DNA of 64,000 nt from Flavobacteriaceae bacterium. Its GTDB lineage: Bacteria; Bacteroidota; Bacteroidia; Flavobacteriales; Weeksellaceae. Location: positions 186,001 to 250,000 of the forward strand of contig JAUNUH010000001.1 of assembly GCA_030538275.1 (NCBI GenBank). The letters are read 5' to 3'. Below the pieces are notes generated by a model. The model was not told where the DNA came from. It saw only the letters and a list, made by a program, of their open reading frames with translations, and ran no database searches. A program made the translations under genes and the position numbers. Below, in pieces: positions 26,163 to 34,959 of the stretch (position 1 is the first letter of the stretch; every line of letters starts with the position of its first letter).

Positions 26163-28358
26163 TTAGTTTCCAACATCACTTATGAATTTAATCCGCATCA
26201 AACGAATTTCATTTTCATCCATATCATCTCCAAACTCTTCGAGCAATTCTGTCATACTATCGGTTTTGGCTTCTTCCATTAAAAAATCCATTACCTCTTC
26301 CTGCAAATCGTCGTCTATCATTTCATCTACATAATAATCAATATTTAATTTGGTGCCTTGATACACAATACTTTCCATTTCGTCGAGCAGTTCTTCCATG
26401 CTTAGACCTTTGGCACGTGCAATGTCTTCAAAATTCATTTTGCGGTCGGTAGATTTTATGATATAAACCTTATTATTTGATTTATTAATTATTTGTTTAA
26501 TGACTAAATCATCGGGTCTTTCGATATCATTTTCTTCCACATATTTAGAAATAAGTGCAATAAAATCTTTTCCGAATTTTTTTGCTTTTCCTTCACCAAC
26601 GCCGAATATATTATATAATTCGTCCATATTTGTCGGGTAATTCAAAGCCATGTCTTCCAAGCTGGGATCTTGGAAAATAGCAAATGGCGGGATTCCCATT
26701 TTTTTGGCTACTTTTTTTCGCAAATCTTTCAAATATTCGAGTAAAGTTGTATCCAATGCTCCGCCACCAGACCTCATATCCTCTTCGGATGCTTCCATGA
26801 GTTCGGTATAATTATGGTCAACAGCAATTTCAAATTGGTGTGGTTTTTTATAAAAATCAATACCTTTTTGTGTGATTTTTATAATTCCATAAGTTTCGAT
26901 TTCCTTGGTACAATAACCATGGATGATGGCTTGCCTGCCAATAGTTTTCCAGAAGTATTCTTCTCTTTTCGCTCCAATTCCAAAAAAATCTTCATCCTGA
27001 ATTCCATAGGATTTGATAATTACATTGATTTTCCCCATCAATACATTTACCAAATCTTTTAATTTTAATTTTTCGTTGGTTTTTTCTACGATATCCAAAA
27101 AAATCCTGAGCTCTTGGCTTACATCGGTTAGTTTTTTTGGATTTTTCATATTATCATCCATCAAGGCACCTTCGCCATGGATTTCATCGAAATCTTCTCC
27201 AAAATAATGCAGCAAATATTTTCTTCGAGACATAGAAGTTTCTGCAAAAGCTATGACTTCATTTAATAATTGCATTCCTATTTCACGCTCTGAAACCGGT
27301 TTCCCTGACAGGAATTTTTCGAGCTTTTCGATATCCTTGTAATCGTAAAAGGCTAGACAATATCCCTCACCGCCATCGCGTCCGGCTCTTCCTGTTTCTT
27401 GATAATAGCCTTCCAGACTTTTTGGGAAATCGTAATGAATTACAAATCGCACATCGGGTTTGTCTATTCCCATCCCAAAGGCAATTGTAGCCACTACAAC
27501 ATCAGCATCTTCCATCAAAAACATATCTTGATGCGTGGCTCTGGTCTTGGCATCTAGACCGGCATGATATGGAATGGCAGATATTCCGTTGAGTTGAAGT
27601 AATTGTGCCATTTCTTCTACTTTCTTTCGGCTGAGACAATATATAATACCCGATTGCCCTTTGCGTTGGTTGATGAATTTGATAATTTGTTTATCAATTT
27701 CTACTTTGGCGCGAACTTCATAAAAAAGATTTGGACGGTTGAACGAGGCTCGAAATACCTCTGCATCCAGCATTCCCAGCGTTTTTTGAATATCTTCCTG
27801 CACTTTTGGCGTTGCTGTTGCTGTAAGTGCAATGATGGGCGCCTCGCCAATTTTTTCTATAATACTTTTTATATTACGGTATTCTGGTCTGAAATCGTGA
27901 CCCCATTCAGATATACAATGTGCTTCGTCAATAGCAAAAAATGATATATTAATGTTTTTTAAAAATTCTACATATTCGTCTTTGGTGAGCGATTCCGGTG
28001 CCACATACAATAATTTGGTGTGTCCGGATTTGATGTCTTCCATCACTTGATTGATCTCGGTTTTGTTCAACGAAGAATTCAACACATGTGCAATTCCGTC
28101 ATGTGCAGAAATTCCGCGAATGGCATCTACCTGATTTTTCATAAGAGCAATAAGAGGAGAAATTACAATCGCCATACCTTCCGACAATAATGCAGGTAAT
28201 TGATAACACAGGGATTTTCCGCCACCTGTGGGCATCAATACAAATACATCTTTGCCATCGAGCAAGCTGTGGATAATTTTTTCCTGCTCTCCTTTGAACT
28301 TATCGAACCCAAAATAATGCTTCAACGCTTGGGAGAGATTAGGTTTGTTAGTGGTCAT
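26163..28358 (-). CDS. recQ: ATP-dependent DNA helicase RecQ
   Basis: 731 residues: helicase core with Walker A MPTGGGKSLCYQLPA (about 39), DEAHCISEWGHDFRPEY and motif VI QETGRAGRDGG. RQC winged helix and HRDC domain follow (about 540-620), then an extra acidic C-terminus of about 110 residues. The zinc-binding cysteines of E. coli RecQ are missing: the region reads SRRKYLLHYFGE then HGEGALMDDNM. That loss looks typical of Bacteroidota RecQ. It is divergent from kdsD. Confidence 0.95.
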   Translation of the reverse strand: MTTNKPNLSQALKHYFGFDKFKGEQEKIIHSLLDGKDVFVLMPTGGGKSLCYQLPALLSEGMAIVISPLIALMKNQVDAIRGISAHDGIAHVLNSSLNKTEINQVMEDIKSGHTKLLYVAPESLTKDEYVEFLKNINISFFAIDEAHCISEWGHDFRPEYRNIKSIIEKIGEAPIIALTATATPKVQEDIQKTLGMLDAEVFRASFNRPNLFYEVRAKVEIDKQIIKFINQRKGQSGIIYCLSRKKVEEMAQLLQLNGISAIPYHAGLDAKTRATHQDMFLMEDADVVVATIAFGMGIDKPDVRFVIHYDFPKSLEGYYQETGRAGRDGGEGYCLAFYDYKDIEKLEKFLSGKPVSEREIGMQLLNEVIAFAETSMSRRKYLLHYFGEDFDEIHGEGALMDDNMKNPKKLTDVSQELRIFLDIVEKTNEKLKLKDLVNVLMGKINVIIKSYGIQDEDFFGIGAKREEYFWKTIGRQAIIHGYCTKEIETYGIIKITQKGIDFYKKPHQFEIAVDHNYTELMEASEEDMRSGGGALDTTLLEYLKDLRKKVAKKMGIPPFAIFQDPSLEDMALNYPTNMDELYNIFGVGEGKAKKFGKDFIALISKYVEENDIERPDDLVIKQIINKSNNKVYIIKSTDRKMNFEDIARAKGLSMEELLDEMESIVYQGTKLNIDYYVDEMIDDDLQEEVMDFLMEEAKTDSMTELLEEFGDDMDENEIRLMRIKFISDVGN

Positions 28359-28381
28359 AGTATAAAATCAAAAAGACTTGT

Positions 28382-28389
28382 TATTTTTG
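28382..28389 (+). promoter_or_regulatory. -7 box (TATTTTTG) of kdsD
   Basis: TATTTTTG lies 47 bases before the GTG start at 28437, within the 78-base gap divergent from recQ. Confidence 0.35.
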
Positions 28390-28436
28390 TCTCATTAAAA
28401 GTACTTAATAATTTTTAATCGAGCAAATAGAATTCA

Positions 28437-29411
28437 GTGAACAATCAAGAAATTTTAACATTCGCTAAAAATATCATTCACAAAGAAGTTGTTGAAATTC
28501 AACGAATGGCTGAAATGCTGGATGATTGTTTTGTAGAAACTATAGAATTATTACGGAATTGTGAAGGAAAAGTAGTAGTGATGGGTGTAGGAAAAAATGC
28601 TCCGATTGCTCAAAAAATGGTAGCAACGCTCAATTCTACCGGTACGGTTGCTCAGTTTTTACATGCAGGCGAAGCACTACACGGTGATATTGGATTAATT
28701 CAAAAAAAAGATATTTGTATAATTATCTCTAAATCAGGCAATACCGCCGAAATTAAATCTGTTTTACCTTCTGTAAAAGAGTTCAGTGCCAAAACAATTG
28801 CTATTTGTGGTAACATCACCTCTTATCTGGCTCAACATGCAGATATAGTGCTGAATACTACCATTCTGCAAGAGGCAGGGCCAGAGCGTTTGGCGCCAAC
28901 AAGCAGCACTACAGTACAATTGGTATTGTGTGATGCGATAGCCATGGTTTTGAAAAAACTTAAAAATTTCAATAGTGAAGATTTTGGTAGGGTTCATCCT
29001 GGTGGTTCATTAGGAAAACAATTATTACTGAAGGTAGAAGATATATTGGATGGCATGCATAGACCGCAAGTAGATATTGATGCAGATATCAAAACAGTGA
29101 TAGAATCTTTGTCATCGGGTAGATTTGGAATTACGGTGGTCATGAATAAGAGCGAAATAGTGGGTGTAATTACAGATGGAGATTTGCGAAGAATGCTAGA
29201 AAAATATTCCAGTTTTGAGCATATTTCTGCGCGTGATATTGCCACATTCCATCCAAAAATTATTCATAAATCAACCTTGGCCCGCAAAGCACTGCAAATT
29301 ATAAACATGCACAAAATTGGCCAGCTGATTGTCGTTGGAGATGATAATGAATATGTAGGAATTATTGATTTTCATGGATTAACAAACGAAGGGATACGTG
29401 CAGAAGAATAA
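28437..29411 (+). CDS. kdsD: D-arabinose 5-phosphate isomerase, KpsF/GutQ type
   Basis: Makes arabinose 5-phosphate, precursor of KDO for lipopolysaccharide. The 324 residues have an SIS domain (about 30-170; VVMGVGKNAPIAQKM, SKSGNTAE) and two CBS domains (about 205-324). The start is a GTG at 28437; an upstream ATG in frame is not available. tatC starts one base after its stop, so the two are an operon. Confidence 0.93.
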   Translation: MNNQEILTFAKNIIHKEVVEIQRMAEMLDDCFVETIELLRNCEGKVVVMGVGKNAPIAQKMVATLNSTGTVAQFLHAGEALHGDIGLIQKKDICIIISKSGNTAEIKSVLPSVKEFSAKTIAICGNITSYLAQHADIVLNTTILQEAGPERLAPTSSTTVQLVLCDAIAMVLKKLKNFNSEDFGRVHPGGSLGKQLLLKVEDILDGMHRPQVDIDADIKTVIESLSSGRFGITVVMNKSEIVGVITDGDLRRMLEKYSSFEHISARDIATFHPKIIHKSTLARKALQIINMHKIGQLIVVGDDNEYVGIIDFHGLTNEGIRAEE

Positions 29412-29412
29412 A

Positions 29413-30222
29413 ATGAAAAATGAAATGCCTTTTTTAGACCATGTAGCAGAATTGCGTAAACATTTGATTCGAGCTATTATTGGTGTAATTGTGGCGATGG
29501 GAGCCGTAGGAATTTTTTGGCCGATGATAAAGGATTTTATTATGGCGCCGCTCAAATCAGATTTTATTACATTTAAATATTTTAATATCATTGGTTCATG
29601 GTTTGGGCTGGACGATATGTTTGGGAAATCCTTTGACATTAAATTAATGAACCTCGAAGTCAGTGGGCAATTTACCTCTATGATTGGTGTTTTACTGGTT
29701 GCAGGATTGATTTTGGCTTTGCCTTGGGTTGTTTTTCAATTATTTCAATTTTTGAAACCAGGTATGACGGGAAAAGAAAGAAAATACGCCAATCTCATGA
29801 TGTTTTTTACCGTATTTTTCTTCATTTCAGGGGTAGCTTTCAGTTATTATATGGTTATTCCGCTTTCGGTAAATTTCATGTATTATTTTACACCTTTCGA
29901 TGCAGAAAACCAATGGACGATCATGACCTATATTAATATGTTTGTACAAACTACGCTCGCCATGGGCATAGTGTTTTTATTACCAATAATCGTGTATTTT
30001 CTTGCAAAAATTGGACTCATTTCGCCTACATTTATGACAACTTATCGCAAACATGCATTTATCGTAATCCTTACCATTGCAGCCATTATAACGCCTGCAG
30101 ACTTGTTGAGCATGTTTATAGCGGCAATTCCTTTATTAATTTTATACGAATTGAGCATTTTGATTGTCAAATGGGTACACAGAAACAACAAGGAAGAAAT
30201 TGAAAAATCACTGGTAAAATAA
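29413..30222 (+). CDS. tatC: Sec-independent protein translocase TatC
   Basis: 269 residues with six membrane helices. It shows the cytoplasmic N-terminal signature FLDHVAELRKHLIR and the conserved LPWVVFQLFQFLKPGMTGKER. The ATG at 29413 is one base after kdsD; a longer frame from 29398 would overlap kdsD. TatC recognises twin-arginine signal peptides. Its partner tatA is at 38688, not adjacent. Confidence 0.95.
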   Translation: MKNEMPFLDHVAELRKHLIRAIIGVIVAMGAVGIFWPMIKDFIMAPLKSDFITFKYFNIIGSWFGLDDMFGKSFDIKLMNLEVSGQFTSMIGVLLVAGLILALPWVVFQLFQFLKPGMTGKERKYANLMMFFTVFFFISGVAFSYYMVIPLSVNFMYYFTPFDAENQWTIMTYINMFVQTTLAMGIVFLLPIIVYFLAKIGLISPTFMTTYRKHAFIVILTIAAIITPADLLSMFIAAIPLLILYELSILIVKWVHRNNKEEIEKSLVK

Positions 30223-30282
30223 TTCAGAAGTTTTATTCATTTTTGTATGCTTGTCATGTATTCAAAGTCATTACAAAATTAT

Positions 30283-30290
30283 TAAATTTG
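30283..30290 (+). promoter_or_regulatory. -7 box (TAAATTTG) directly before an RsmB-like gene
   Basis: The box is separated from the ATG at 30295 by only four bases (CAGC). With the usual distance from box to transcript start, the mRNA would begin at or next to the A of ATG, i.e. be leaderless. Confidence 0.5.
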
Positions 30291-30294
30291 CAGC

Positions 30295-31500
30295 ATGCAA
30301 GTTTTACCTTATCGCAATCTTTACGTTGGAATTATAGAAATTTTACAATCTGTATTTGAAAATGGTGAATATACCGATCGCACCATAGAAAAGACATTCA
30401 AAAAAAATCGATTGTGGGGAAGTAGAGACCGGGGATTTGTGGCAGAAATGGTATATGATATGGTGCGCTGGAAGCGCTTGGTCGATTACGCGTCTGGCAA
30501 TGCGCTCAAAAAGCGGCATTATTGGGATTTTATAGCCACTTGGTTGATAATAAATGATGCTAAATTGCCTGATTTTGAAGAATTTGGAAAAATAAAAGCT
30601 TCAAAAATAAAGGCAAATTATTTACAGGCAATGAAATTTCCTGAAATTAAAAATTCTGTTTCTGATGAACTATTTCAAATAGGTATAAATGAATTGGGCG
30701 GAGCATGGGAACAGGAACTAAAAAGTATGAATGAACCTGCAGAAGCCATTCTACGATTGAACACCTTGAAAACAACGCCCAAAGAATTGCGTGAAAAGCT
30801 GGGTGAGCAAAATATTTTTATCTCACGAATTCCAGAAGTTCCAAACGCCTATACGTTGAAAGAAAAAACAAATTTATTTCTTACAGAGGAATTCAAAAAT
30901 GGTTTTTTTGAAATGCAAGATGTATCATCACAATTGGTTGCACCTTTTGTAGATGCAAAACCAGGTATGCGTGTGGCAGATACCTGCGCAGGTGCAGGGG
31001 GTAAAACATTGCATTTGGCCAATATTATGGAAAATAAAGGTCAAATCGTGGCTATGGACATTCATCAATGGAAATTGAATGAATTGAAAAAACGTGCAAA
31101 ACGCAATGCAGCTCATAATATTCAAACCAAGCTCATCGACTCGAACAAAGTACTCAAAAGATTTCATAATTCATTCGACAGAGTTTTGATAGATGCACCA
31201 TGTACAGGCTCTGGAGTATTGAAGAGAAATCCAGACGCAAAGTATAAAATTGATAAAGAATTTTTTGAAAGAGTACTTCTAGAGCAAAAAGAAATTTTGG
31301 CTTCTTATTCTCAATTGGTAAAAAAAGGTGGATTGCTCATCTATGCTACTTGTTCCATTTTACCATCAGAAAATCAATTACAAGTTCAGCATTTCCTAGA
31401 AAATCATGATGAATTTGAACTAATTGAAGAGAAGAGCATTTTACCTTCAACTTCGGGCTACGATGGATTTTATATGGCAAAAATGAAGTTAAAAAATTAA
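30295..31500 (+). CDS. rsmB: RsmB/NOP2-type RNA (cytosine-5) methyltransferase
   Basis: 401 residues. The N-terminal NusB-like helical domain (about 1-130; FKKNRLWGSRDRGFVAEMVYDMVRWKRL) precedes a Rossmann methyltransferase: DTCAGAGGKTLHLA (SAM binding, about 222), DAPCTGSG (motif IV) and ATCSILPSENQ (motif VI). The two cysteines are the catalytic pair of m5C enzymes. 16S rRNA C967 is the usual target of RsmB, inferred here. It is convergent with ruvX with overlapping stop codons. Confidence 0.88.
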   Translation: MQVLPYRNLYVGIIEILQSVFENGEYTDRTIEKTFKKNRLWGSRDRGFVAEMVYDMVRWKRLVDYASGNALKKRHYWDFIATWLIINDAKLPDFEEFGKIKASKIKANYLQAMKFPEIKNSVSDELFQIGINELGGAWEQELKSMNEPAEAILRLNTLKTTPKELREKLGEQNIFISRIPEVPNAYTLKEKTNLFLTEEFKNGFFEMQDVSSQLVAPFVDAKPGMRVADTCAGAGGKTLHLANIMENKGQIVAMDIHQWKLNELKKRAKRNAAHNIQTKLIDSNKVLKRFHNSFDRVLIDAPCTGSGVLKRNPDAKYKIDKEFFERVLLEQKEILASYSQLVKKGGLLIYATCSILPSENQLQVQHFLENHDEFELIEEKSILPSTSGYDGFYMAKMKLKN

Positions 31501-31913
31501 GGGAAATTTCTTTCCATAAATTGTTGCAGAATCAATGTAGCGCTTACACGATCAATTATTTTTTTATCCCTTCGTTTTTTCTTTTTGGTTCCAGCCAAAA
31601 AAATGGCTTCAGAAGCGCGAATAGAAGTAAAACTTTCGTCTTCACGATGAATTTGAATTTGGGGATATTTTTCTAAAAATTTTTTAATAAATTCCTGAAT
31701 ATCCTCTTCTATTTCACCCGGAATCCCATGTGCACGCATGGGCAATCCAATGACCAAATCTGTTACATTTTCTTGGGATAAATATTTTTCCAAAAAAACC
31801 ATAAGATTCTTGGTTTCGACGGTGTCCAGCGCAGAGGCAATAATTCTAAGCGGGTCGGTCTCTGCCAGTCCGGTACGTACTTTTCCGTAATCAATAGCTA
31901 GAATTCGGGACAA
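31497..31913 (-). CDS. ruvX: Putative pre-16S rRNA nuclease / Holliday junction resolvase-like RuvX (YqgF)
   Basis: 138 residues with RNase H-like fold: N-terminal ILAIDYGKVRTGLAE carries the first catalytic Asp, VIGLPMRAHG follows, and EDESFTS and KKIIDRVSATLILQQF supply the remaining acidic residues. YqgF family members act in 16S 5' processing. Length matches the family. It starts 14 bases after the stop of clpS and ends overlapping the rsmB stop. Confidence 0.93.
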   Translation of the reverse strand: MSRILAIDYGKVRTGLAETDPLRIIASALDTVETKNLMVFLEKYLSQENVTDLVIGLPMRAHGIPGEIEEDIQEFIKKFLEKYPQIQIHREDESFTSIRASEAIFLAGTKKKKRRDKKIIDRVSATLILQQFMERNFP

Positions 31914-31927
31914 TTGATAGAGTTTTA

Positions 31928-32224
31928 TTAAACAATTTCTGCACTCAATCCACGATCAAGCAATGCTGTACAGCGAGGTTTTAAATCTTCGAGTTCGCCA
32001 GTTTTTACATCACATTTACCATTATAATGAACAATTAGAGCGCATTGCTCGGCTTGTAAATAGGTATGTTCACAAATTTCGACCAGAGAATCAATTACCC
32101 AGTCAAAGGTATTTACATCATCATTGTGAAGAATAATTTGATGCTTATGTGTTTCTTCCTCAAGCAGTATTACGTCAACATCTTCTTGTGTTCTGCGTTT
32201 TGTAGAAAAAAATAGCTTATTCAT
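31928..32224 (-). CDS. clpS: ATP-dependent Clp protease adaptor ClpS
   Basis: 98 residues from the ATG at 32224, which overlaps the end of prmA by 8 bases. It shows the ClpS core HQIILHNDDVNTFDWVI, with the Asn-Asp of the N-degron pocket, and a C-terminal half with CALIVHYNGKCDVKTG. It presents N-end-rule substrates to a Clp ATPase; clpC at 12215 is a possible partner. The lengthened C-terminal form is common in Bacteroidota. Confidence 0.93.
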   Translation of the reverse strand: MNKLFFSTKRRTQEDVDVILLEEETHKHQIILHNDDVNTFDWVIDSLVEICEHTYLQAEQCALIVHYNGKCDVKTGELEDLKPRCTALLDRGLSAEIV

Positions 32225-33044
32225 AAGTAAATTTAAGTGCAATCCATTGATTCATGGATTTCATGTCATCAAATTTTAATCCAAATTCATTTGCTTTTTG
32301 TATAATATCCTCACTGTCAAAATCATACAAGCCACTCAATAAAAGTGTACCGCCGGTTTTCAATGCATTTGTATAGAATGGCATATCTTCCATGAGAATA
32401 TTTTTATTAATATTGGCAATTATGCAATCATATTTTTCTTGGGGTATAGATTCTGCACCGCCTTTAATCCATTCAATTTGCGTATTATTCCGCTCGGCAT
32501 TTTCTCTTGCATTATGGTAGGACCACTCGTCAATATCGATGCCTACTACATGATCAGCTCCTTTTAATTTGGTCAAAATGGCCAGAATTCCAGTGCCTGT
32601 TCCCATATCCAGAACGGATTTACCTTCAAAATCGTTATCGAGAATAAATTCTACCATGAGTCTTGTTGTCTCATGATGTCCTGTTCCAAAAGACATTTTG
32701 GGCTGAATGATAATTTCATAAAGGAAATCAGGGTTGGGCTCATGAAAATCTGCTCGTATAAAGCAACGCTGATCTACTTCTATGGGAGAGAAATTCTTTT
32801 CCCATTCTTCGTTCCAGTTGATTTGGGGGATTTCTTTCTTTTCGTAAGAAATTTGTGCCTCCTCCAGTTCGCTAATTTGAAAATTGATAAATTCTTCATC
32901 ATCGTTGTCTGACAGAATATATCCTTTGAAGCCCGTTTCGTTTTCTTCAAAAGAATCAAATTCTATTTGTGAAAGTTTGGCGAGCAAAATTTCAGACCAA
33001 GGAACAGGAGGAGTTACAGTAAAATTATATTCAATAAAAATCAT
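32217..33044 (-). CDS. prmA: Ribosomal protein L11 methyltransferase
   Basis: 275 residues. The N-terminal substrate-recognition domain (about 1-100) is followed by a SAM-dependent Rossmann fold: MSFGTGHHETTRLM, VLDMGTGTGILAI (about 143), VGIDIDEW and IIANINKNIL (catalytic NxxPY-like motif degenerate). It methylates lysines and the N-terminus of L11. Its ATG abuts the tpiA stop without gap, and clpS overlaps its end, giving tpiA-prmA-clpS-ruvX as one operon. Confidence 0.93.
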   Translation of the reverse strand: MIFIEYNFTVTPPVPWSEILLAKLSQIEFDSFEENETGFKGYILSDNDDEEFINFQISELEEAQISYEKKEIPQINWNEEWEKNFSPIEVDQRCFIRADFHEPNPDFLYEIIIQPKMSFGTGHHETTRLMVEFILDNDFEGKSVLDMGTGTGILAILTKLKGADHVVGIDIDEWSYHNARENAERNNTQIEWIKGGAESIPQEKYDCIIANINKNILMEDMPFYTNALKTGGTLLLSGLYDFDSEDIIQKANEFGLKFDDMKSMNQWIALKFTYE

Positions 33045-33809
33045 TTACAGTCTTTGTGCTGCATGAATTATAGAGTTGAAATCTTCTAGTGACAAAGAAG
33101 CACCGCCTACCAATGCGCCGTCGATATCTGGTTGAACGAATAAATCTTCTGCATTTCCAGGTTTCACACTTCCACCATAAATGATAGATGAATTATCTGC
33201 TACTTCTGCTCCAAAAATGGGTTCTAAAACTTCGTTTCGAATGAAGGCGTGCATTTCCTGAGCTTGTGCAGGTGATGCTGTTTGTCCAGTACCAACCGCC
33301 CATACAGGTTCGTATGCTATAATTTGACGCTCCATAGCCTCTTTGTTTACATTGCGCAAGGCGGCAGTAAGTTGTTCTTTTACCACATGCTTTTGTCTTC
33401 CAGCATTACGATCTTCCAGCGTTTCTCCACAGCAAATAATAGCTTTGATATTGCGTTCGATAGCTTTATCTACTTTTCTACCCACTTGTTCATTGGTTTC
33501 TCCAAAATATTGTCTCCTTTCTGAATGTCCTACGATGGTGTAGTGTACACCGATAGAGTTCAGGATTTCTCCAGAAATCTCACCCGTATAGGCACCATTG
33601 TCATATTCAGAAATGTTTTGTGCACCTACCGATGCATGTCCTATAAAAATGTCGTTGGCTCTGTCTAGATAAACAAAAGGCGGACAAATAATCACTTTAC
33701 AATCTCTTTTGTGAATGTTTGCAAACCTATTGATTCCTAGCAATAATGTCTTGGCTTCTTCCCAGGATAGATTCATTTTCCAGTTCCCGGCTACAATTTT
33801 TCTTCTCAT
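33045..33809 (-). CDS. tpiA: Triosephosphate isomerase
   Basis: Interconverts DHAP and glyceraldehyde 3-phosphate. The 254 residues have the complete active site: AGNWKMN with Lys near 11, VGHSERR with catalytic His near 98, and YEPVWAVGTGQTA with catalytic Glu near 170. IIYGGSVKPGN and DGALVGGASL bind the phosphate. It is the first gene of the minus-strand run to ruvX. Confidence 0.97.
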   Translation of the reverse strand: MRRKIVAGNWKMNLSWEEAKTLLLGINRFANIHKRDCKVIICPPFVYLDRANDIFIGHASVGAQNISEYDNGAYTGEISGEILNSIGVHYTIVGHSERRQYFGETNEQVGRKVDKAIERNIKAIICCGETLEDRNAGRQKHVVKEQLTAALRNVNKEAMERQIIAYEPVWAVGTGQTASPAQAQEMHAFIRNEVLEPIFGAEVADNSSIIYGGSVKPGNAEDLFVQPDIDGALVGGASLSLEDFNSIIHAAQRL

Positions 33810-33907
33810 ATTCTTTAGAATTTGTAATAAAATTAAGCAAAATTTTGGTAACTCACAATAATAAATTTGATTATTCTGATTGTTTTATGTTTATATCATT
33901 CAATGAG

Positions 33908-34174
33908 TTAGAGTTTGAGTCCGCTTTGGTCATCATTTCGAGTCAAGTCTTGTTGTCGAAATTGATCTTGTGGATGCGTTTCTAATTTAGGTTCAACTAT
34001 TTTTTTTCTTTTCTTTTGTGCATATCCCATTATGCCTCCAATGAACAAACCGATGCCTAAACCCAAAATGGCGGCAATCGGAAATTCTTTCAAAGATAGG
34101 TTGGGCTCTTCAATGATGTACCACAACAATCCAATTGCCGTGAGTACCAAGCCGATGATTGTAGAATAAGTCAT
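33908..34174 (-). CDS. Small two-helix membrane protein of unknown function
   Basis: 88 residues with two membrane helices (about 4-20 and 30-50, the second glycine-rich: AAILGLGIGLFIGGIMGY). A basic stretch KKRKK and a hydrophilic tail with many Gln and Asp follow. It starts 22 bases after the stop of rlmB on the same strand, so it may be co-transcribed. No family recognised. Confidence 0.65.
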   Translation of the reverse strand: MTYSTIIGLVLTAIGLLWYIIEEPNLSLKEFPIAAILGLGIGLFIGGIMGYAQKKRKKIVEPKLETHPQDQFRQQDLTRNDDQSGLKL

Positions 34175-34196
34175 AGTTTTATAAGATTTTGTTCAT

Positions 34197-34940
34197 TTAA
34201 ATATTATCTGCAAGAATTCTTTGCCTCACTGATTCGTACAAAAATGCACCGCAGGCTACCGAAACGTTGAGTGAACCCGTTTCTCCAACCATGGGCAAAC
34301 GAGCCAAATAGTCTGCTTTTCTCAAAATTTCATTTGAAACGCCGTCTTCTTCACTTCCCATAACAATTGCAGTAGGAACCGTAAAATCCAGATTATAAAT
34401 ACTATTGTCTGTTTTTTCTGTGGCGCAAGAAATGCTGATGCCAGATAATTGTAAATAATCTATGCTTTCTTTCAAAGATTTTACCTTACAAACCGGAATT
34501 CTGAAGAGAGCTCCAGTTGAGGTTTTAATAGCATCTTCATTGACAGATGCCGATCCTTTTTCGGGAATTATAATGGCATCAACGCCTGTGCATTCTGCTG
34601 TACGAGCAATTGCGCCAAAATTTCGAACATCGCTCACACGGTCCAGAATCAGAAGTAAAGGATTTTTACCAGATTCAAATAATTTGGGTAAAATATCTTC
34701 TATTGCATAAAAATCAATAGGGGAAATAAAGGCAAAAACACCTTGATGATTTTTGCGAGTAAGTTTATTTAGTTTTTGAATTGGAACATATTGAATGCTT
34801 AAATTTCTTTCTTTGGCCAGACCGATTAATTCATAAGCACCTTCACCTCGTAATCCTTTTTGAATCAATAATTTATCGATTGTTTTGCCACTGTTTATGG
34901 CTTCAATAACAGGATGTATTCCAAAAATTCTGTCGCTCAT
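34197..34940 (-). CDS. rlmB: 23S rRNA (guanosine-2'-O-)-methyltransferase RlmB (TrmH family)
   Basis: 247 residues from the ATG at 34940 (a frame from 34955 adds five residues and is less like the family). N-terminal substrate-binding domain (FGIHPVIEAINSGKTIDKLLIQKG), then a SPOUT knot: DRVSDVRNFGAIARTAECTGVDAIII (motif 1), VMGSEEDGVSNEIL and the C-terminal knot LPMVGETGSLNVSVACGAFLYE. It modifies G2251 in E. coli; the same target is inferred. Confidence 0.93.
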   Translation of the reverse strand: MSDRIFGIHPVIEAINSGKTIDKLLIQKGLRGEGAYELIGLAKERNLSIQYVPIQKLNKLTRKNHQGVFAFISPIDFYAIEDILPKLFESGKNPLLLILDRVSDVRNFGAIARTAECTGVDAIIIPEKGSASVNEDAIKTSTGALFRIPVCKVKSLKESIDYLQLSGISISCATEKTDNSIYNLDFTVPTAIVMGSEEDGVSNEILRKADYLARLPMVGETGSLNVSVACGAFLYESVRQRILADNI

Positions 34941-34959
34941 TCGGTAAATGTACAATTAA

